DNA of 64,000 nt from Streptantibioticus cattleyicolor NRRL 8057 = DSM 46488 (GTDB lineage: Bacteria; Actinomycetota; Actinomycetes; Streptomycetales; Streptomycetaceae). The translations under genes were made by a program, and so were the position numbers. Below the pieces are notes generated by a model, which saw only the letters and a list, made by a program, of their open reading frames with translations, had not been told where the DNA came from and made no database searches. Location of the stretch: the NCBI RefSeq assembly GCF_000240165.1, contig NC_017586.1, positions 4,154,001 through 4,218,000 on the forward strand, in the 5' to 3' direction. The first letter of the stretch is position 1; each line of letters begins with the position of its first letter. Of the stretch, positions 47,821 to 55,715 are shown one piece after another.

Positions 47821-47941
47821 CACGCCTCCATCGTCACCTTCGCTATCCCAATTGAAACATGGGCTTCCCGATTTGGTTAACCGCCGATCTCGAGGTACAA
47901 CTCTATGCAGGTCGAATCGCCACCTAGTCGAATGGGAATGC
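47821..47941. promoter_or_regulatory. Divergent control region between XRE regulator and xis
   Basis: This 121-base AT-richer spacer contains CCCAATTGAAACATGGG and CCGATTTGGTTAACCG, candidate operators for the XRE protein, and TAGTCGAATGGGAATG just before the xis start. Promoters in both directions are expected here; boxes are not assigned. Confidence 0.45.
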
Positions 47942-48136
47942 ATGCGATACCTGACCACTGCCGAGGTCGCCGAGCGCTACCGCACAGCAGAGAGCACCGT
48001 CCGCTACTGGCGCCACATCGGAAAGGGGCCGCGCGGCATCAAGGTCGGCAAGCGGGTCCTGTACCCCGAGGCCGAGCTGCTGCGGTACGAGCGCACGCTG
48101 ATCGACGGCCAGGACGAATGGGACCTGGCCTCGTGA
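47942..48136 (+). CDS. xis: Excisionase-like small HTH protein
   Basis: 64 aa from ATG 47942. The segment YLTTAEVAERYRTAESTVRYWRHIGKG, then GIKVGKRVLYPEAEL, is the MerR-like winged helix of AlpA/excisionase family proteins. It is paired with int across the XRE gene, the usual arrangement for Xis. A 29-codon frame starts in the overlapping GTGA (48133-48222) but lacks recognisable features and overlaps a hairpin. Confidence 0.83.
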   Translation: MRYLTTAEVAERYRTAESTVRYWRHIGKGPRGIKVGKRVLYPEAELLRYERTLIDGQDEWDLAS

Positions 48137-48163
48137 GCCACCGACAGGCCCAGACACAGCAAC

Positions 48164-48191
48164 GGCCCCCGGCGCGCCAACGCCGAGGGCC
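48164..48191 (+). terminator. Hairpin downstream of xis
   Basis: Arms 48164-48174 (GGCCCCCGGCG) and 48181-48191 pair with one mismatch around CGCCAA. It may terminate or attenuate transcription between xis and the DUF3631 gene. Confidence 0.6.
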
Positions 48192-48284
48192 GGAGATTCC
48201 CCTGCACGTCGCCCATCCCTGAACGAACGAACCGGTGAAGGTCGGGACCTTGCCCGTCCCGTCCCTCACCTGAGAGGAACGTCG

Positions 48285-49910
48285 ATGGAGGACTCTACGT
48301 CCCCCTCCACCTCGAACACATCCCACAAGGTCGTCTGGCCTACCGCTGCGGTCCCCGGCCAGGGCGTCCCCTGGCGCAACGGGGACCGAAGCGGGGACCG
48401 AAAGGAGTCACGGTCCCCGGCTGCACCCGCCAGCGGCGATACTCCGACGGGCGTTCCGGTCGGGGACCGAAATTTCCCCAGCACGGAGCATGCGCAGGTC
48501 AGCGTCTTGGGGACCGGTCCCGCCGGAGCGGAAGCCGGGGACCGGGTGGAGACTTTCGGTCCGCCGGTCCCCGAACCCGGTCCCCGAATTTCGGGCGAGT
48601 ACGGCGCGCCCCGAGCCGATGGTGAGAGCCACGGTCCCCACGAATCTGCGGGGACCGTGGTCCCCGACGGCGGATCGGGGACCGGGGACCGCGCTGGTAC
48701 GGGCGGCGAGACGGCCGACGAGGGAGCCGCGCTGCTGGACGACCTGCACGCGGCGATCGGCCGGTACGTGGTGCTGCCGAGCGGCGAGGCATTGACCGCG
48801 GTCACCCTGTGGGTGGCGGCCTCCCATATCCAGCCCGCCCTCCAGCATGCGCCGCGCCTGACGGTGGTGGGGCCGACCAAGGGGTGCGGCAAGTCCCGGG
48901 TCTTGGACGTGCTCCACGAGACCGTGTCCCGGCCGATGATGACGGTGAACACCTCGCCGGCGGTGGTCTTCCGGATCATCGGCGAGGACCCGCCGACGCT
49001 GCTGGTGGACGAGGCTGACACCATCTTCGGCCCCAAGGCCGGTGACAAGGAGGACCTCCGGGGCCTGCTGAACGCCGGACACCAGCGCAACCGCCCCGCC
49101 TGGCGGATCTCCGGCCCGGAACACAAGCCGACCGCGTTCCCGACCTTCGCCATGGCCGCGCTGGCAGGCATCGGCGACCTGCCGGACACGATCATGGACC
49201 GTGCCGTCGTGCTCCGCATGCAGAAGCGCAAGCCCGGCGAGAAGGTCGCTCCCTTCCGCTCCCGGCACTCCGTCCCGGAACTGAACGCGCTGCGCGACAG
49301 GCTGGCCGCATGGCTGACCCCACTACGCGGGACAGCGCACCGCCTGGTGCCACCGATGCCGGTCGAGGACCGCGCCGCCGATACGTGGGAGCCGCTGGTG
49401 ATCGTCGCCGACCTCGCCGGCGGCCACTGGCCCGTCCAAGCCCGTGCGGCCTGCCTGGCGATGACCAGGAACGAGGTGGTCCATGACGAGCAGACGACGC
49501 TGAAGACCCGGTTGCTCCGGGACATCCGCCGTGTCTTCGAGCACCAGGGCGACACGGAGGCGCTGCGCAGCCACGACCTGCTCGCCGCCCTCGTCCAGGA
49601 CGCCGAGGCGCCGTGGGGCGAGTACGGGACGAAGGGCCTGAACGCCTACCACCTGGCCAACCTGCTGCGCGACTTCGGCATCAGCCCGGCCAACCACCGC
49701 TTCGAGAACGGCCGACAGGCCAAGGCGTATGCCCGCAACCAGTTCCTCGACGCCTGGGCCCGCTACTGCCCCGACCCCGCCCAACCGGCCCCCGCAGCCA
49801 ACGAGGCCACGCTCGCACGTCGAGCCCAGGGCAAGCCACCGGCCCCTCCCTCGGGGACGTTGCCCATCGGCCCGCCAGGCGGGCCTGCCGGCCCCAGGTC
49901 CACTCGCTGA
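48285..49910 (+). CDS. DUF3631 replication-type ATPase of the element
   Basis: 541 aa from ATG 48285 (GAGAGGAA upstream). The first 150 residues are low-complexity, Gly/Pro/Asp/Arg-rich, with a set of GDR tripeptides caused by a DNA repeat. Residues about 150-475 hold a DUF3631 domain with P-loop GPTKGCGKS (196-204) and Walker B TLLVDEADTIFG (about 238-249). DUF3631 proteins are helicase-like and often fused to primase modules in actinobacterial plasmids and phages. Here no primase domain is visible. Likely role: replication of the excised circle. Confidence 0.8.
   Translation: MEDSTSPSTSNTSHKVVWPTAAVPGQGVPWRNGDRSGDRKESRSPAAPASGDTPTGVPVGDRNFPSTEHAQVSVLGTGPAGAEAGDRVETFGPPVPEPGPRISGEYGAPRADGESHGPHESAGTVVPDGGSGTGDRAGTGGETADEGAALLDDLHAAIGRYVVLPSGEALTAVTLWVAASHIQPALQHAPRLTVVGPTKGCGKSRVLDVLHETVSRPMMTVNTSPAVVFRIIGEDPPTLLVDEADTIFGPKAGDKEDLRGLLNAGHQRNRPAWRISGPEHKPTAFPTFAMAALAGIGDLPDTIMDRAVVLRMQKRKPGEKVAPFRSRHSVPELNALRDRLAAWLTPLRGTAHRLVPPMPVEDRAADTWEPLVIVADLAGGHWPVQARAACLAMTRNEVVHDEQTTLKTRLLRDIRRVFEHQGDTEALRSHDLLAALVQDAEAPWGEYGTKGLNAYHLANLLRDFGISPANHRFENGRQAKAYARNQFLDAWARYCPDPAQPAPAANEATLARRAQGKPPAPPSGTLPIGPPGGPAGPRSTR
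48349..48691. repeat. Cluster of 13 GGGGACCG octamers (iteron-like array)
   Basis: Exact GGGGACCG starts at 48381, 48393, 48462, 48509, 48537, 48650, 48677 and 48684; its complement CGGTCCCC at 48349, 48411, 48565, 48578 and 48632. Near copies (TGGTCCCC, CGGTCC) lie between. Copies fall in all three reading frames and both orientations, so the protein sequence does not explain them. This is what a replication origin with initiator-binding iterons would look like, inside the presumed rep gene. Confidence 0.75.
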
Positions 49911-50090
49911 CACCAGCTCCGTATCAATCCGTCGCATCCGTCCCCGCGCAGGTCAGCGCGGGGACGGACTTCCTCGCCGATACGGATCACTCCGTACCTT
50001 CGACCGCCTCCGTACCTGTCCTGACCAGCTACGGGACGGATGCAACGGACGTGACGAAGCCCCACCCCACACGACCACCGGAGCACCACC
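49911..50090. other. oriT-like spacer before mobC
   Basis: 180 bases between the DUF3631 and mobC genes, dense in repeats: a perfect 13-bp hairpin (49937-49968), TACGGA-TCAC-TCCGTA at 49981-49996, a 10-base direct repeat CTCCGTACCT at 49990-49999 and 50008-50017, and TCCGT units at 49918, 49928 and 49937 about one helical turn apart. Its place directly ahead of MobC and relaxase genes is where oriT is normally found. The nick site cannot be assigned. Confidence 0.6.
49937..49968. repeat. 13-bp perfect inverted repeat (terminator or oriT hairpin)
   Basis: TCCGTCCCCGCGC (49937-49949), loop AGGTCA, and its exact complement (49956-49968), 27 bases after the DUF3631 stop. Confidence 0.8.
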
Positions 50091-50777
50091 ATGCCCGAAC
50101 CGAGCACCGACAACTCCCCCACCCGCCGCCGCAAGGGATTCTTCGGCCTGACCCGCCGATCAGCAGCAAGCTGGAGCGAACGAGCCTCTAACGAGGCTTC
50201 GTCCGCGCTTGCCCCCGCCCCAGGGGTGGCGGAGGAGAAGGCCGAGCGCCAGGGGGCGCCCGAGCCGGAGGGGGTCATAGCCGACTCCGCCGACCTCCGC
50301 ACCCAGCCGCCGACCGACGTCCAACCGCCCATCGAGCAGCCCTCCTGGCGAGATCCCGATGCCCCCGCCCTGCCCGCACTGATGAACCGCAAGCGCACCG
50401 TGGAGAAGCGCGACCAGGAGAAGACCATCCGCTTCACGCGGACCGCAGTCGGCGTGATCAGCGCCGCCGCTCACCAGCGCGGGCAGAAGTTCGCCGGATT
50501 CGTCGGCGACGCCGCCCTCGCCGTCGCCCTGGGCAAGGCAGGACTCGTCGGCAGCCCGGAGGACGACCCGGTCCGCCCGCTGATCGAGGCCGTCGAGGCA
50601 CATACGGTCGCGCTGAACCGCATCGGCGGCAACCTCAACCAGATCACCGCAGCCATCCACCGAGGAACCGTGCCCGAACGCGCCGAGGCAGTGCTGGACC
50701 GCGTCGAGCAAGCGGCCGAGAACAGCTACCGACTGAGCGACCAGCTCCTGACGGAAGGCACCGCGCATGGTTCCTGA
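50091..50777 (+). CDS. mobC: MobC-like relaxosome protein
   Basis: 228 aa. A disordered first half (Pro/Glu/Ala-rich) precedes a MobC domain (about 105-215) with ribbon-helix-helix-like KTIRFTRTAVGVISAAAH and the family hallmark LNRIGGNLNQITAAIHRG. MobC proteins help the relaxase to melt and nick oriT. The gene overlaps the relaxase start by 11 bases, so both are made together. ATG 50091 follows a weak RBS. Confidence 0.86.
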   Translation: MPEPSTDNSPTRRRKGFFGLTRRSAASWSERASNEASSALAPAPGVAEEKAERQGAPEPEGVIADSADLRTQPPTDVQPPIEQPSWRDPDAPALPALMNRKRTVEKRDQEKTIRFTRTAVGVISAAAHQRGQKFAGFVGDAALAVALGKAGLVGSPEDDPVRPLIEAVEAHTVALNRIGGNLNQITAAIHRGTVPERAEAVLDRVEQAAENSYRLSDQLLTEGTAHGS

Positions 50778-52464
50778 CGTCTCCACCGGATCCGACACAC
50801 GCGGACTGATCGTCTACCTCTTCGGCCCCGGCCGCCGAGACGAACACACCGACGCTCACATCGTCGCCGCCTGGGACATGGCCGGCGCCGCCGACCCCGG
50901 CCGCGACCCCGAGGCCAGCTACACCCTGCTGGCCAAGCGCCTCGACCACCACGTCGACCTGCGCACCCGCGAGCTGGGCGGCAAGAAACCACCTCAGTAC
51001 GTCTGGCACTGCCCGGTCCGCACCGCGCCCGGCGATCGCTACCTCACCGACACCGAGTGGGCCGAGGTAGCCCGCCGCATCGTTCACGCCACTGGCATCG
51101 CCCCCGAAGGCGACGAGAAGGCATGCCGGTGGATCGCGGTGCGTCACGCCGACGACCACATCCACATCATGGCCACCACCGTCCGCGCCGACGGCCGCCG
51201 CCCGCGCACCCACCACGACGGACAGCGCGCCCAGGCCGAGTGCCGCAAGATCGAGGCCGAGTTCGGCCTGCGCCGCCTGAAGTCCGGCGACCTCACCGCG
51301 CCCCGCACCCCCACCGGCGCCGAACGCGCCAAGGCCGAGCGCCAGGGCCAGACGGTCACGGCACGGCACTGGCTGCGCGAGCAGGCGTACGCGGTCGCCG
51401 CTGCCGTACGAACCGAAGCCGACTACATCACCGTGCTGCAGTCCCTGGGCATCAAGGTCAAGACCCGCCTCGGCCCGGAGACCGGCGACGTGATCGGCTA
51501 CAGCCTCGCCGCCCCCGGCGACACCAACGCGGCCGGCGAACCCGTCTGGTACGGCGGCTCCAAACTCGCCCGCGACCTCTCCATCAACCGCCTACGCGAA
51601 CGCCTCCCCGACCAGAAGGTGGCCGACCACCCGCGGTATGTGGCGGACCCCGCCGACCCATGGCGGCACACCACCACCGCCATACACGCGGCACGCACTG
51701 TCCTCGACTCCGATGACGATGCCGCCGCCCAGGGCCACCTGGCCGCCTTCGGCGACGCCCTGTGCAACATCGCCAGCACCACGACCAGCCCACACCGGGC
51801 GGAACTACGGGCAGCGGCCATGGCGTTCAACCGCGCCCGCCGTTCCGCCACCCGTGCCGACCACCAGGCCGCCACCGCCCTGCTCAAGGCCGCCAAGGAA
51901 CTTGCCTACGCCTCCAACGAGCCGGGCGGACTCGCGATCGCCCTGCTCTTCGCCACCGTGCACCTGGCCCGCGCCGCCGCCAAGTGGCACGAACAGCGCG
52001 GCCACGAACAGCAGGCGGCGGCAGCCGAGGAAGCCTTCCGCCACCTCCAGGCGGGCTACCGACAGGCCGCCACACCCGTCTTGGCCGACTTGGCCCGCCG
52101 CGCACCACGAGCCGCAACCGCCCGCCGCTTCGAGCAAGACGTGCGCGCGGCCCTCCCCGACCACGCCGACCGGATCCTCGCCGACCCCACTTGGACCGCC
52201 CTGACCACAACCCTCGCCCAGGCCGAGACCGCCGGCCACAACCCCCGACGTCTCCTGGCGGAGGTGGGCACCCAGCGGGAACTCGACAGCGCGGAGCGCC
52301 CCGCCGAGGTCCTCAACTGGCGCATCACGGCTCAGCCGAACCGGCGGGCTCAAGCGGCTCGCAGCCGAAGCACCATCAGTGGAACGTCGTCCATGTCCGC
52401 CACGCCACACACTCCGGCCACCCCAGTGGCTACGAGGCCCGAAGAGCGCAGTCGGCACCGCTGA
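50767..52464 (+). CDS. mobA: MOB-type relaxase
   Basis: 565 aa from ATG 50767. The N-terminal relaxase domain has a candidate catalytic Tyr17 (LIVYLFGPGRRDEH) and the metal-binding histidine triad in RHADDHIHI (His127, His131, His133). The GPGRxDEH start is typical of actinobacterial mobilization relaxases. The rest (about 290-540) is helical and Ala-rich. It should nick one strand at oriT and pilot it into a recipient through a helper's secretion channel. Confidence 0.88.
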   Translation: MVPDVSTGSDTRGLIVYLFGPGRRDEHTDAHIVAAWDMAGAADPGRDPEASYTLLAKRLDHHVDLRTRELGGKKPPQYVWHCPVRTAPGDRYLTDTEWAEVARRIVHATGIAPEGDEKACRWIAVRHADDHIHIMATTVRADGRRPRTHHDGQRAQAECRKIEAEFGLRRLKSGDLTAPRTPTGAERAKAERQGQTVTARHWLREQAYAVAAAVRTEADYITVLQSLGIKVKTRLGPETGDVIGYSLAAPGDTNAAGEPVWYGGSKLARDLSINRLRERLPDQKVADHPRYVADPADPWRHTTTAIHAARTVLDSDDDAAAQGHLAAFGDALCNIASTTTSPHRAELRAAAMAFNRARRSATRADHQAATALLKAAKELAYASNEPGGLAIALLFATVHLARAAAKWHEQRGHEQQAAAAEEAFRHLQAGYRQAATPVLADLARRAPRAATARRFEQDVRAALPDHADRILADPTWTALTTTLAQAETAGHNPRRLLAEVGTQRELDSAERPAEVLNWRITAQPNRRAQAARSRSTISGTSSMSATPHTPATPVATRPEERSRHR

Positions 52465-52789
52465 TCTCCGGTCAGATGCCCTTGCTGCGCGTGGTGGCGG
52501 GGCATCGGGTCGGAGACAACGGCAAGCGCGGCACCATCCACCAGACCGGGACGGCATGGAAGACCAGCTGGGCGCGCTCGGCCTGGTCCTGAACGCCGTG
52601 GTGCTCTGGACGACCCGGTACATCGACGCCGCCGTCGCCCAGCTTCACGCCGAGGGGCCCGAGATCTGGGACGAGGGCATCGCGCGGATGTCCTGCTCAA
52701 GCACCGTAACCTCAATCCGCTGGGCAGCTACAGCTTCGCCGTGTGCTGCGGTCGTTGCGCGACCCGGACGCGCCCGGGCTCGATGAAAA
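52448..52789 (+). pseudogene. Decayed C-terminus of a Tn3-family transposase
   Basis: Pieces in different frames read EDQLGALGLVLNAVVLW, TRYIDAAVAQLHAEG, then after a shift LLKHRNLNPLGSYSF, then LRSLRDPDAPG before a stop. Together these are the conserved end of Tn3 TnpA proteins. At least two frameshifts separate them and the first 800 or so residues are missing. The remnant lies at the junction between the mobilization module and the cargo, so a Tn3 insertion probably helped to build the element. Confidence 0.8.
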
Positions 52790-52919
52790 TTGAACGGTCT
52801 TGGCCACCGTCCGCGAGCACCCCTCCCAGTGCGCGGCGCGGCCGCAGCCCGCGGTGCCCCCAGATATGGTGGCGGCCGCCCGATCATTGGCCGGGCGGCC
52901 GCAAGCCTGCGGTGATCTG

Positions 52920-54140
52920 TCAGCGCTTCTTGTACCAGCTGGTGACAGCCTCCACGATGTAGCTGATGTTCTGCTGGCGCATCACCGGCGCGTACGCGCC
53001 GACCTCGAAAGACTCCGAGGTCTTCGGATCCTTTCGCCAGATCGACACCTCTTCCACCGGCGCCCCCATGGCGGGGGCGAGGCTGCGGAAGTGGGCCGTG
53101 ATGGCCTCGGTCTCGACGCCGTCCGAACGCAGGTTGTGGAACACCGCCGCGAGGACGCGGAGCATGCCGACCGATCCGAGGAGCGAGTTCTCACGCAGCG
53201 CCTGCGGAGAGAGAGTGCCCTCGGCGACGGCGGTGAGGTCCGGGAAGGCTTCGGTGATGCAGTCGAGGAAGTCGAGGACGGCGGCGACGACCTCGTTGTC
53301 TTCGAGTGCGGCCTCCTTGGCCTTGCTCGTGCGGCCGGTCCCGAACATCACACCCCGGCTGACGTCGGCGACATGCTTGGCCCCGATCAGGTTCGGGTTC
53401 GTCTTGGTCATGCGGTCCTGCTCCATGTCCACGCGCCCCTTCAGGAGAGCGTGACGGATGACGTGGTCGAGAGTGCGATTGGCGACCTTCGAGGAGTCAA
53501 ACCGGGACTTGACCGCAGCCGAGATGCCGCGGGCGTTGTCGGCGACGTCCACGAACATCTGCCGGGCGAGCGCCCCGTCCTTCTCCGCGTAGATGTCCAC
53601 ACCGATGGACTCCGCCCGCAGCCGCTCCAGCTCTCCGACGAACTTGGCCTTCTGCGTGTTCAGCTTCTCCACCCGGTCGGACTTGAGGCCGCCCTTGGCC
53701 AGGGCCCGGTCAATGCCTTGGATCTCGTGTGCCACTCGTTTGATCTCAAGGTCCACGCCGAGGAGCCGATGCTGACCGTCGATGGTCAGCATGAGAGACA
53801 GGCCGGAGTCGGTCCACGGGATCGTCAGATAGCCGATCTCCCCATTCGAGCCCTTCAGGGGATCGAAGGTGCAGCCGCCGGCGTCACGGACCAGGAGGGC
53901 CGGAGCCACCCACCGGGGGTTCGCGAGGTACAGCCCGAACTCCTTGGCGTGGCGCAGGTTGACGCGCCGATTGTCCTCGTCCGGGTCCTCGGGGTCCGGC
54001 AGCGGGAACAGGGTGGTCAGGTCAGTGAGGGGGATGCGGACGCTGTAGACGTCCCGGCCACCCTGGATGGAGTGCATCGCGAGGTAGGTGGACTCTCGCT
54101 TCACGCCGCTGAGGCGGCGAGGGTCAACGGACATCTCCAT
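52920..54140 (-). CDS. Orphan DGQHR-domain protein (DndB/DpdB-like)
   Basis: 406 aa from ATG 54140, nine bases after AAGGAG; an upstream GTG at 54164 is rejected as lying before that RBS. The defining motif is LTIDGQHRLLGV (DGQHR at 121-125), preceded by PRWVAPALLVRD. DGQHR proteins include DndB, the regulator of DNA phosphorothioation, and DpdB of the 7-deazaguanine DNA modification system. No dndACDE or dpd partners are in the window, so it acts alone or with genes elsewhere. A role in DNA modification or defence is inference. Confidence 0.8.
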   Translation of the reverse strand: MEMSVDPRRLSGVKRESTYLAMHSIQGGRDVYSVRIPLTDLTTLFPLPDPEDPDEDNRRVNLRHAKEFGLYLANPRWVAPALLVRDAGGCTFDPLKGSNGEIGYLTIPWTDSGLSLMLTIDGQHRLLGVDLEIKRVAHEIQGIDRALAKGGLKSDRVEKLNTQKAKFVGELERLRAESIGVDIYAEKDGALARQMFVDVADNARGISAAVKSRFDSSKVANRTLDHVIRHALLKGRVDMEQDRMTKTNPNLIGAKHVADVSRGVMFGTGRTSKAKEAALEDNEVVAAVLDFLDCITEAFPDLTAVAEGTLSPQALRENSLLGSVGMLRVLAAVFHNLRSDGVETEAITAHFRSLAPAMGAPVEEVSIWRKDPKTSESFEVGAYAPVMRQQNISYIVEAVTSWYKKR

Positions 54141-54440
54141 ACCTAGTAACTCCTTAACTCGCACAACTAGAAGTTGATGTGACGGCTAAGAAGTTACATG
54201 CGCCGACAAGATCATGTGATGGCATTTAAGAAGTGGCGGACTGTCTTCCGGAACAAGGTGGCGGCGAACCTCGGTGAGTCAGCAGAAGATCGACCTCAAC
54301 GGCGCAACTCCCTGCTGTGGAAGGCCGAAGCCGCCGCAAGCTGCCATCCCGTTCCAGAAGCTGAACGGCGTCCAGGCGCAAGCAGGGCCCACAGCGCACC
54401 TTGGTGGCCTCGGTGCTCGTGGCAGCGAGGGCACCAGTCG
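54141..54440. other. AT-richer spacer with an operator-like palindrome, doubtful small ORFs
   Basis: CAACT-AGA-AGTTG at 54164-54176 and repeated AAGAAGT(T) units (54189, 54229) mark a probable promoter/operator for the DGQHR gene. From 54274 a plus-strand frame reads [19 protein letters not shown], slightly like small actinomycete CCGR proteins, but runs 85 codons into the antisense of the HAD gene, so it is not called as a gene. A decayed gene is possible. Confidence 0.4.
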
Positions 54441-54986
54441 TCAGACGGCGCGGGCTGTGGGTAACTGCGCGACCCACGTTGCCACCTCAGTCAGATGCTC
54501 GGGCTGCAGCCCGAGGTGGGGAGCGGGCTGAACGAGGAGAGTCGCCGTTCCCTTGGCGGTGCGCTCCGCCGCCCAGGCGTGGTCGAGGCCAGTGAAGTCG
54601 TCGTCGATCCAGACGGCGGGGGCGTCGCCCAGCCAGGCGTCGACGTGGTCACGCTTCCACAGGTAGCCGTTGGGGTGGCTGGTGGTGATCTGCGGACGCG
54701 GGAGATCGACGTACGGCAGGGTTGGAAGGCCGAGGAGCGGGCCGATGAGGGTGGTGGCGTCCCGGCGCCAGCTGGTGCACCAGACCGGGGTGACCAGGCC
54801 GGTGCGGATGACGTCCATGAGCAGGCGGCCGTGGTCGGGGTTGAGCCAGACGGTGACCGGGTTGTCGGCGCTGCGGCCGGCGGGGACGACGACGTGGCGG
54901 GCGTGCGTGGCCGGGGTCGAGCCGTGCTCGTCGGGGAAGGGTATGAGGACGCCGTCGATGTCGAGGAGCAGGTAGGGCGGGCGCAT
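54441..54986 (-). CDS. HAD-superfamily hydrolase-like protein
   Basis: 181 aa from ATG 54986 with GGAGGAA upstream. The HAD motif I is [12 protein letters not shown] (Asp9, Asp11). Motif II-like [11 protein letters not shown] and motif IV-like [14 protein letters not shown] are placed as in small HAD proteins related to those fused in RNA-repair enzymes. It probably removes a phosphate from a nucleotide or RNA end; that is inference. It is the last gene of the four-gene minus-strand cluster starting at 57458. Confidence 0.75.
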   Translation of the reverse strand: MRPPYLLLDIDGVLIPFPDEHGSTPATHARHVVVPAGRSADNPVTVWLNPDHGRLLMDVIRTGLVTPVWCTSWRRDATTLIGPLLGLPTLPYVDLPRPQITTSHPNGYLWKRDHVDAWLGDAPAVWIDDDFTGLDHAWAAERTAKGTATLLVQPAPHLGLQPEHLTEVATWVAQLPTARAV

Positions 54987-55021
54987 CGGTTCCTCCGGGG
55001 GAAGCCGGGGCGGGTGGCTGG

Positions 55022-55714
55022 TCAGAGCTTGCGGGCGCGGATCAGCAGGGTGGTGGGCCAGTGGCCCATGCGGGGGTCGTGGAACTCCTGGGCAGAGGTG
55101 AGCCAGAAGCCCGCCCGGCTGAGGTGTCTCTCCCAGCGGTCGGTGTCGAACTCCCATCGGGCGATGGGGAGCCGGGTGCGGTCGGGCAGGGTGACGAAGT
55201 CGCGGCGGGGCCGGTCGTCGCCCGAGGGGCTTCGGCCACCACGCTGCGGGTGGGGGACGGAGAAGGCGAGCACTCGTCCGAGCGTGAGGCGCTGCGCGAT
55301 GGCTGGCAGCAGAAGCTCAGGGGCGACGAGGCCGATGGCCCCGAAGACGGAGTAGATCGCGTCGAACTGCTCGTCGGAGGCGTGCAGGTAGTGCAGGGCG
55401 TGACCGGCGACGAAGGTGAGGTTGTTCAGCCGTCCGTAATGGGAGCGGGCGCGGCGGACCTGGAGGCCGACCAGGTCGACGCCGGTGGCACGGGCGCCAT
55501 GGCGGGTGGCGAGGTGGGCGGCGTTGTGGCCAGGGCCGCAACCGAGTTCCAGGAGTCGCTTGCCGCGCAGGTCGGGGCCGAGGACGTCGGCGCCGGGACC
55601 TTGGCCGGGTCTCGTCGTCCACTCCATCCGGGCGGGTACTGCCAGAGGTTCGGCGAGTCCGGCGGCGGTGCGTTGGAGGGCGTGGGCGTGCCAGGGGGAT
55701 GCCTGGGCGAGCAC
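55022..55714 (-). CDS. Class I SAM-dependent methyltransferase (cargo)
   Basis: 230 aa from GTG 55714. Motif I is LLELGCGPGHNAA (54-66), motif II VTG-like ATGVDLVGLQVRRA. A later YSVFGAIGLVAPELLLPAI and PHPQRGGR segment are unusual for the family. It begins one base after the kinase-like gene stops, so the two are coupled. The target could be a small molecule; the phosphate-handling neighbours suggest a shared substrate. Confidence 0.8.
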   Translation of the reverse strand: MLAQASPWHAHALQRTAAGLAEPLAVPARMEWTTRPGQGPGADVLGPDLRGKRLLELGCGPGHNAAHLATRHGARATGVDLVGLQVRRARSHYGRLNNLTFVAGHALHYLHASDEQFDAIYSVFGAIGLVAPELLLPAIAQRLTLGRVLAFSVPHPQRGGRSPSGDDRPRRDFVTLPDRTRLPIARWEFDTDRWERHLSRAGFWLTSAQEFHDPRMGHWPTTLLIRARKL

Positions 55715-55715
55715 G

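Noticed and set aside
48133-48222. A 29-residue peptide coupled to xis by GTGA
   Set aside because: No recognisable features, and its sequence is fixed by the overlapping hairpin at 48164-48191.
52379-52786. An intact 135-residue gene
   Set aside because: Conserved Tn3 transposase blocks shift between frames, so it is a relic and not a functional gene.
54274-54531. Small plus-strand gene with a CCGR motif
   Set aside because: No RBS, overlaps the HAD gene antisense, low complexity at its end; noted only within the spacer.
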